From Saprospiraceae bacterium (GTDB lineage Bacteria; Bacteroidota; Bacteroidia; Chitinophagales; Saprospiraceae), in assembly GCA_025055285.1 (NCBI GenBank), contig JANWXM010000032.1, forward strand, positions 1 through 38,302: a stretch of 38,302 nt of DNA, read 5' to 3'. The translations under genes and the position numbers were made by a program. The notes beneath the pieces are model-generated. The model saw only the letters and a program-made list of their open reading frames with translations. It was not told where the DNA came from and did no database searches. The stretch's first letter is position 1; every line of letters begins with the position of its first letter. Below, one piece after another: positions 33,664 to 38,302 of the stretch.

Positions 33664-34270
33664 GTTGCTAGCTACTTGGCCTCTTGCTCGTCGTCCGCAG
33701 AGAAATACGTCGAGGAGATTCCTCTACTGCGCAGAAAAGTTTCACCATTAAAATGGTTGACTGTCCAACCGCAAGTTGCCTAAGGAGGTGGCCCAAGGTG
33801 CGGGCAAGCAAGCCAATGCAATGGCGTCGAGTGGAGCAGAGCGTCTTTTCGAGGGCACGACCTTTAGCCGGGAGAGTGACGATGAGGGTCCTCCCTGTGC
33901 TGAGATTCCAACTGTTTCGCCTCTTCTTTTAACTCGATGTATGGCGTTACGACTTCCAACCCACGTCCTACACTGGCCTTCATTTTTCTAGTTGAACTGC
34001 CCTCTTAGCTGAGAAATTGAACTTTATGGCCTTGTAGAGGTTCGAACGCTACATGAGTTTAAGTGCTATGTCCCTTCTCTTTCGAGCCCCGTATACTTAA
34101 AGATGAAGTGTCTTATGCACCGTTGCAGATAAAATGCATAAAGCCAATCTCGCGATGGGTGCGCTCATTGCCTTATTGCTGCACAATTTAGCAAACAAGC
34201 ACGTAGAGACTCTTCTTTTGTCTGCCGTCCTTTGCCTCCACCCTTAAAGCCTTTTACTGGGTATTAAATC
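33664..34270. other. 607-base intergenic stretch without a supportable gene
   Basis: Two overlapping plus-strand frames of about 70-80 codons exist (33684-33932 and 33776-33991), but neither has family features, a signal peptide or a promoter. GGTTG-ACTGTC-CAACC forms a small hairpin at 33755-33770. No promoter consensus was found. It may hold degraded coding DNA or an unrecognised RNA. Confidence 0.45.
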
Positions 34271-34774
34271 TCAAGGGTCAGGTCTAAGAAGAGGTCGGCC
34301 CTCTAACTGAGCGGCCTTTTCCAGAACAATTGCCTCTAAATTTTTTTTGTGTTGTTGAATGCGTTGAAGCAATTCGACGTCGCTCGTGGCGAGCATTTGA
34401 GCAGCCAAGATTCCTGCGTTGCGCGCAGCGTTGAGCGCTACTGTGGCTACGGGCACGCCTTCAGGCATCTGTAGAATAGAGAGGATGCTATCCCAGCCGT
34501 CGAGAGAGTTAGCGGATTTTATCGGCACACCAATGACGGGCAGAGGCGAAAGAGCAGCTACCATGCCAGGCAGATGAGCGGCACCTCCTGCCCCGGCAAT
34601 AATGACGCGAAAACCACGCTCGTGCGCTGTGCGAGCGAAGTGAAACATCCGTTCCGGCGTGCGATGCGCTGAAACGATCGTCAGCTCAAAAGGAACCTTT
34701 AATTCCTGTAATACCTCCGCTGCCTTCTGCATGACAGGCAGGTCAGAGTCCGAACCCATAATGATTGCTACCAT
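34271..34774 (-). CDS. purE: N5-carboxyaminoimidazole ribonucleotide mutase (PurE class I)
   Basis: 167-residue purine synthesis enzyme that moves the carboxyl group of N5-CAIR to give [14 protein letters not shown] near the start, [10 protein letters not shown] and [25 protein letters not shown] are the diagnostic motifs; the His in SAHR and the Ser/Asp in SDSD form the active site. Class I proteins act with PurK, whose gene is not in the window. The start ATG is 9 bases after the citrate synthase stop, so translation is probably coupled or at least co-transcribed. Confidence 0.96.
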   Translation of the reverse strand: MVAIIMGSDSDLPVMQKAAEVLQELKVPFELTIVSAHRTPERMFHFARTAHERGFRVIIAGAGGAAHLPGMVAALSPLPVIGVPIKSANSLDGWDSILSILQMPEGVPVATVALNAARNAGILAAQMLATSDVELLQRIQQHKKNLEAIVLEKAAQLEGRPLLRPDP

Positions 34775-34783
34775 GTGCTGCCT

Positions 34784-36121
34784 TTAGTGAGCAGAGGCCA
34801 AGTTGCTCTCTTGGGCCTTTTTCTCTAGAAATGCCTTTATCCATTCAGTAGTTACAGACTTAGGTCGCTCCAAGGGCAAACCTAGAGCACGCGCCCAACA
34901 CTGCGCTGCAAGCACGCCCAGAGCCCGGCTAACGGCGAAGAGAACGGTGTAATAGTTGTGTTCCTTCATCCCGTAGTGCATTAATAATGCCCCTGAATGA
35001 GCATCTACGTTGGGCCAGGGATTGCGCACCTTGCCCAGACTGCCCAAAATGGGCGGCACTACGTCGAAGATTTTCCAGACAATCTTTACTAAATCGCTAT
35101 CCTGCACGTTTTCCTCGGCAAATTGGCGCTGCGCCATAAACCGCGGATCAGGTTGACGCAACACTGCATGTCCGTAGCCGGGAATGACGCGCCCGCTGGC
35201 TAAGGTGCTTTTTACGTATTCAGCTATTTGCTCGCGAGAAGGACGCGAAGTGCCTAGCGTCTCAACCATCTTGAGAATCCATCGGATGACTTCTTGGTTA
35301 GCCAAACCGTGAAGCGGACCGGCCAAAGCATTGAAAGCCGCACTCAAGGATAAATACGGGTCGCTCAGTGTTGAGCCCACTAAATGCATCGTATGCGCTG
35401 ATGCGTTGCCTCCTTCGTGGTCAGCGTGTATGGTCAAGAAAAGCCGCATATACTCTGTGAAACCGGGGTCTTCGAAGCCTAGCATGTGAGCATAGTTTGC
35501 GGCCCAATCCAAGGAGATATCCGGCAATATGATGTCGCCCTTGTGGTAAATGCGGCGGTAGATATAAGCAGCAATCCGCGGCAGGCGGGCCGCCAAGTTC
35601 ATGGCGTCTTCGTAGGTAGCGTCCCAGTACTCCGTCTTATTCATTCCTGTGTTGTATCGCTGGGAGAAGATACTTGTGTTCTGCATGGCCATCACACCTA
35701 CCGAAAGTTGCGTCATGGGATGCGTCTCTACCGGTAATGCCTCGATTGTGCGAAATACATGCTCCGGCACGTTTGCACGACGTACCCAGTTTTCCGTCAA
35801 CCACTTTACTTGTTCGCGTGTGGGAATTTCACCTACCAACAACAGCCAAAAAATGCCTTCAGGTAGCGGCTCTTTCCCTTGAGGCGCTCGAGGAAGTTTC
35901 TCGCGCAACTCAGGTATCGAAAATCCTCGAAACCGAATGCCCTCCTGCGGGTCTAGCAGAGAAGGTTCCCATAGCATACAAATAATGTCGCGCATACCCC
36001 CGTAGATCTGTTCTATGGAAACCTCATCTACTTTGACCTGGCCGTGTTGTTGGAGAATATCTTTGATCTCCTTTCGCAAAGCTTGAGACTTCTCAAAAAA
36101 TAGTTGCTTAAGCGGATCCAT
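34784..36121 (-). CDS. gltA: citrate synthase, mitochondrial (eukaryotic) type
   Basis: 445-residue enzyme condensing acetyl-CoA and oxaloacetate. The three catalytic residues are present: His271 in GPLHGLANQE, His318 in VIPGYGHAVLR and Asp373 in PNVDAHSG, at nearly the same positions as in the mature mitochondrial enzyme (274, 320, 375). LTIHADHEGGNASAHTMHLVGS, NYYTVLFAVSRALGVLAA and GLPLERPKS also follow the mitochondrial pattern far more closely than the hexameric E. coli type, which is NADH-regulated. It should thus be a dimeric enzyme without that control. It lies upstream of purE with 9 bases between. Confidence 0.95.
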   Translation of the reverse strand: MDPLKQLFFEKSQALRKEIKDILQQHGQVKVDEVSIEQIYGGMRDIICMLWEPSLLDPQEGIRFRGFSIPELREKLPRAPQGKEPLPEGIFWLLLVGEIPTREQVKWLTENWVRRANVPEHVFRTIEALPVETHPMTQLSVGVMAMQNTSIFSQRYNTGMNKTEYWDATYEDAMNLAARLPRIAAYIYRRIYHKGDIILPDISLDWAANYAHMLGFEDPGFTEYMRLFLTIHADHEGGNASAHTMHLVGSTLSDPYLSLSAAFNALAGPLHGLANQEVIRWILKMVETLGTSRPSREQIAEYVKSTLASGRVIPGYGHAVLRQPDPRFMAQRQFAEENVQDSDLVKIVWKIFDVVPPILGSLGKVRNPWPNVDAHSGALLMHYGMKEHNYYTVLFAVSRALGVLAAQCWARALGLPLERPKSVTTEWIKAFLEKKAQESNLASAH

Positions 36122-36699
36122 GAAAGAAAATTCTATATACGGTGAAAAAAAATGAAACTCCTTGTAAATTTAATTGCTTTCTTCGCCAATATAAAAGAAC
36201 AATTACTCTAAGGAAACTCCTGCTTTATGTTTTCTTCATGCTTTTCATGCAGAATTACTTAATCACTTAAAAACAACATTTTCAGCCGCTCAAAGTTACG
36301 TCTTTCGTTTTTTCTCGGTTTTTGAGCTCGACATAAGCGCGGTTCCCTCCGATAAATATTCAAAGTCGGACTCACAGATGAATTTTGCGAAAGGTCGCCC
36401 AACTCAGAAGCGTCTTTTTAGCAAACTGCCTCTCTGTTTGGTTTCGCGGCACAAACTGTCGTCGAGTCACCCAAGGGTTCGTGCAAATGGACAGAGAGTC
36501 AAAAATCGCAGCCCGTGTCTATCGTGCATCCGCAACGCTAAAAGTCGTCTGCAGACAAAAACTCCCTTGCCACACTTGCTGAAAGGAAGCTGCTGACTTA
36601 CGGTAGAGAAGCCACTTCCACGCCATGACTTCTGCCCATGGCACTCCATACGCGCCAGCAAAAGCCAAAGGCCACAGCATAAGGATCTGCGACGAAATG
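36122..36699. other. non-coding stretch upstream of citrate synthase
   Basis: The first 180 bases are AT-rich and probably hold the gltA control region, with a -7 box at 36291-36298. The rest has balanced composition. Several short frames of 60-100 codons exist on both strands, none with recognisable features. Confidence 0.45.
36291..36298 (-). promoter_or_regulatory. possible -7 box of the gltA-purE run
   Basis: Reads TAACTTTG on the minus strand (TAnnTTTG). It lies 169 bases before the start codon, so the leader would be long; no -33 match. Confidence 0.28.
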
Positions 36700-36898
36700 C
36701 GCGTTGAGCGTTGCTCCGATAAAAGCTTTCCCGCCTTTGCTACAACGCAGACGCTTGGCTCAGCAGCTACCCTAAATGAAAGTCCAAAGCCCTACGCTCG
36801 TTCGAGCGATACTTGGATGGGTGATTTGAATAATTCCCGCTCAACGCTCACTTTCCCGCCATACGACCGCTCAAGGAGTATGGACGGGAAAGTAGAGT
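36700..36898. repeat. palindrome-dense non-coding segment
   Basis: It contains a perfect palindrome CGCTCG-TT-CGAGCG (36795-36808). GCGTTGAGCG (36701-36710) has its inverted copy CGCTCAACGC at 36838-36847. CTTTCCCGCC occurs twice in direct order (36726-36735 and 36851-36860). A long hairpin has arms 36850-36864 and 36878-36893: 15 pairs with one bulged base, extendable by three pairs. The motif CGCTC or its complement occurs repeatedly. It lies just downstream of the AT-rich gene that ends at 36907. Confidence 0.6.
36846..36898 (-). terminator. long imperfect hairpin after the AT-rich outer-membrane gene
   Basis: The stem described for 36850-36893, extended by CTC (36847-36849) with GAG (36895-36897). 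It begins 9 bases after the stop codon of the minus-strand gene. No U-tract follows, so it may stabilise a 3' end rather than terminate on its own. Confidence 0.4.
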
Positions 36899-36906
36899 TC
36901 TGCGCT

Positions 36907-38007
36907 TTATCTATTAGGATTGTATCTGTATATTAATCCTATAGATAATCGGGTTAAATTAAAAAATTGATAGCCATTAAACGGAAAAGTATATTTAATT
37001 TCAAGATCGGTATGCAGAAGTAGTTCGTAGGAAATCAGCGTACCTAATCCCTTAACTTGATAGAAGCTACCAATTTTATCTTTATCCGGATTAGATACTG
37101 TTAATTCATCTAATAGATCATAATCAATAATAAAGGAACCACCCAACCTAAAACGAATGTAACGATTATTTTTAAGTATTTTGTGATAGCTGAGACCTAT
37201 AAAGGAAGAATTTATATAGCCTTTCATATCACGAGAAGGACTACCACCATTAAACGCAATCCACCAGTCGCGTTCCAAATTTAACGATATATTTGAGTTC
37301 TTGTGAATAATTTCTATACCTAAGGATGGCGAGATACCAATAGGCGTCAAATCTTCTCCATACAACAAATCGATATTTCCCGTGTAGAAAAATCTAGAGC
37401 CAATCAAACCATTAACTATCAAATAATCGTCCAAAGCCCCTGGCCTTCTTTTTTTATCGAAGTTGTATAAAAAAAGTAAAGAATGCTGCGAGGAACTGAT
37501 GATAGCGGCAAAATCAGGCCAAATTCTTATCCTGGTTCTATATTCTACATTTAACCATGAAATAGGCAAACCTACACCCAAGTGGGCCCCCCATGTTTTC
37601 CATTCATAGGTTTCAGGTTGTAAATGATTTCCAAGTCCCTCTTGCCGTTGCCAATATCCGCCTAAGTACAGGTCTAGATTTTTGAGCCTGTAACATATTT
37701 GTAATTGATGTGAAATCCATGTTTCACTCAGGAAGGACGGAGCAAGACCTAGTGTGTCTCGTACGCGTGGGACTCCGTTGAAGTCCGTCTGCCAGTTGAG
37801 ACTTAGCGGTGTTTCATCTAAAAATATACTCAGACCTACAGTTGGAGATGGCATTATGTATCTACCTCCTACCCTTTGAACACCACTAAATGTATCATCG
37901 TGAATTCTTAATCCTAATTGTGGGCGTATACTGAGTTTGATATTCTGTGAATTAGTTGCTGACGTTGATAGCAATATAAATATGACCTTAAATAAAAATC
38001 TACACAT
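36907..38007 (-). CDS. AT-rich predicted outer-membrane beta-barrel protein, unknown family
   Basis: 366 residues. CRFLFKVIFILLSTSATNSQ is a signal peptide. The mature part consists of alternating strands rich in Tyr, Trp, Phe and Leu with short turns (KLSIRPQLGLRI, SLNWQTDFNGV, HLGVGLPISWLNVEYRTRI, YIRFRLGGSFIIDYDLL) and ends in LSIGLIYRYNPNR. This resembles outer-membrane barrels with a terminal aromatic strand. I do not recognise the family. Its DNA is clearly more AT-rich than the neighbouring housekeeping genes, which together with the adjacent transposase suggests horizontal transfer. The ATG at 38007 is used; the frame opens one codon earlier with TTG. Confidence 0.68.
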   Translation of the reverse strand: MCRFLFKVIFILLSTSATNSQNIKLSIRPQLGLRIHDDTFSGVQRVGGRYIMPSPTVGLSIFLDETPLSLNWQTDFNGVPRVRDTLGLAPSFLSETWISHQLQICYRLKNLDLYLGGYWQRQEGLGNHLQPETYEWKTWGAHLGVGLPISWLNVEYRTRIRIWPDFAAIISSSQHSLLFLYNFDKKRRPGALDDYLIVNGLIGSRFFYTGNIDLLYGEDLTPIGISPSLGIEIIHKNSNISLNLERDWWIAFNGGSPSRDMKGYINSSFIGLSYHKILKNNRYIRFRLGGSFIIDYDLLDELTVSNPDKDKIGSFYQVKGLGTLISYELLLHTDLEIKYTFPFNGYQFFNLTRLSIGLIYRYNPNR

Positions 38008-38129
38008 CAAAAAAAAAAACGAAAATTAAGAGATATTTTTTCTTATCTCAGCCAATAAAGAAGATAAGTTAAATTTTAAACATATAAGCAATACTTCGTA
38101 AAGAAATTGGCCTATCCGATTTGAAAATG

Positions 38130-38161
38130 TTGAGATAAAAAAGGGCAAAAGTTTAGATTTG
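38130..38161 (+). promoter_or_regulatory. putative promoter of the transposase gene
   Basis: TTG (38130-38132), 21 bases, TAGATTTG (38154-38161). The -7 box is a full match. It lies between the arms of the inverted repeat 38143-38153 / 38184-38194. Confidence 0.48.
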
Positions 38162-38194
38162 TGGTGTAAAACATCAACCCAACAACTTCTGCCC
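38143..38194. repeat. inverted arms directly before the transposase start
   Basis: GGGCAAAAGTT (38143-38153) and AACTTCTGCCC (38184-38194) are 11-base inverted arms with one mismatch. The right arm abuts the ATG at 38195. Insertion-sequence leaders often contain such a hairpin that blocks translation of read-through transcripts, but the left arm may instead belong to the element's terminal repeat. Confidence 0.5.
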
Positions 38195-38302
38195 ATGAAC
38201 GTCGAAACGCTCATAAGCGTAACATTACAGCAAATGCCGAACGTGAACAAATGGCAACGCGATTTTTTTCTCCACCACCTGGGCTTATTCCTGTCCCTTC
38301 GT
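38195..38302 (+). CDS. N-terminal fragment of an IS transposase (cut by the window edge)
   Basis: The first 36 codons of an open frame that runs off the right edge: it starts MNVETLISVTLQQMP and continues NVNKWQRDFFLHHLGLFLSLR. The K-x-Q-x-x-F-x-x-H-x-x-x-L-F-L-x-x-R pattern is what I know from the N-terminus of IS4-like transposases of Bacteroidota. It has its own promoter and a leader hairpin. The left end of the element is probably between 38020 and 38145, but the terminal repeat cannot be fixed without the other end. Confidence 0.6.
   Translation, partial: MNVETLISVTLQQMPNVNKWQRDFFLHHLGLFLSLR

Noticed and set aside
33684-33991. Overlapping plus-strand frames after the ROK kinase
   Set aside because: Neither frame has recognisable motifs, a start signal or plausible composition; two frames open over the same DNA suggests chance.
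36625-36936. 103-codon plus-strand frame and a barrel-like minus-strand reading (AFIGATLNAHFVADPYAVAFGF)
   Set aside because: The plus frame overlaps the end of the AT-rich gene and has no features. The minus reading would need frameshifts and an internal stop. The segment is better described by its palindromes.
38026-38250. 74-codon minus-strand frame at the right edge
   Set aside because: It is antisense to the transposase start and its promoter; no features of its own.
1-38302. tRNA, rRNA or CRISPR array
   Set aside because: I looked for T-loop sequences, ribosomal signatures and regularly spaced repeats and saw none.

Overview
The window looks like chromosomal DNA of a member of the Bacteroidota. 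Three things point there. A gene for PorV, an outer-membrane component of the type IX secretion system (T9SS), lies at 31360-32598, and a secreted protein with a T9SS C-terminal sorting domain lies at 16401-17837. Many genes are preceded by the Bacteroidota promoter pattern TTTG-N19/21-TAnnTTTG, while clear Shine-Dalgarno sequences are rare. The protein families (AbgT transporter, fused FTCD, MltA, S9 peptidase, DUF2905) also fit. Genus and species cannot be read from the sequence. No tRNA, rRNA or CRISPR array was seen.

Layout. 1-509: no supportable gene. 510-5775: S9 peptidase and a divergent MIP channel, dihydroorotase, a GNAT acetyltransferase behind an attenuator-like leader, and a DinB-like protein. 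5975-10536: RmlB, an SDR oxidoreductase, RsgA and a membrane-anchored M23 peptidase with a strongly folded leader. 10640-13861 (minus strand): ornithine aminotransferase, a polysaccharide flippase and Bcp peroxiredoxin in a tight gene run. 14057-17837: MltA, a Nudix hydrolase and a T9SS-exported esterase-like protein that seems to have lost its catalytic residues. 17934-23466 (minus strand): DNA polymerase I, an AbgT transporter and a frameshifted SH3 lipoprotein. 23681-26972: FTCD, MurA and DUF2905 in one run. 27336-30169: a CstB-like persulfide dioxygenase, a strong terminator, then endonuclease III and a deoxynucleoside kinase. 30555-33663: an exported protein of unknown function, PorV and a ROK sugar kinase. 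34271-36121 (minus strand): citrate synthase of the mitochondrial type followed by PurE. 36122-38302: a palindrome-rich non-coding stretch, an AT-rich predicted outer-membrane protein, and the start of an insertion-sequence transposase cut by the window edge.

Most of the window is housekeeping: cell envelope (MurA, M23, MltA, RmlB, flippase), nucleotide metabolism (PyrC, PurE, dNK, Nudix), DNA maintenance (PolA, Nth) and sulfur or redox defence (CstB-like, Bcp). I found no obvious new multi-gene system. The most interesting signals are small: a promoter, a 12-codon leader peptide and a terminator stacked in front of the GNAT gene; a multi-hairpin leader with a 28-codon upstream ORF before the M23 peptidase; a probable pseudo-esterase exported by T9SS; active-site or pore substitutions in MurA, dihydroorotase, endonuclease III and the MIP channel; and a repeat-dense segment at an apparent composition boundary beside an insertion sequence.
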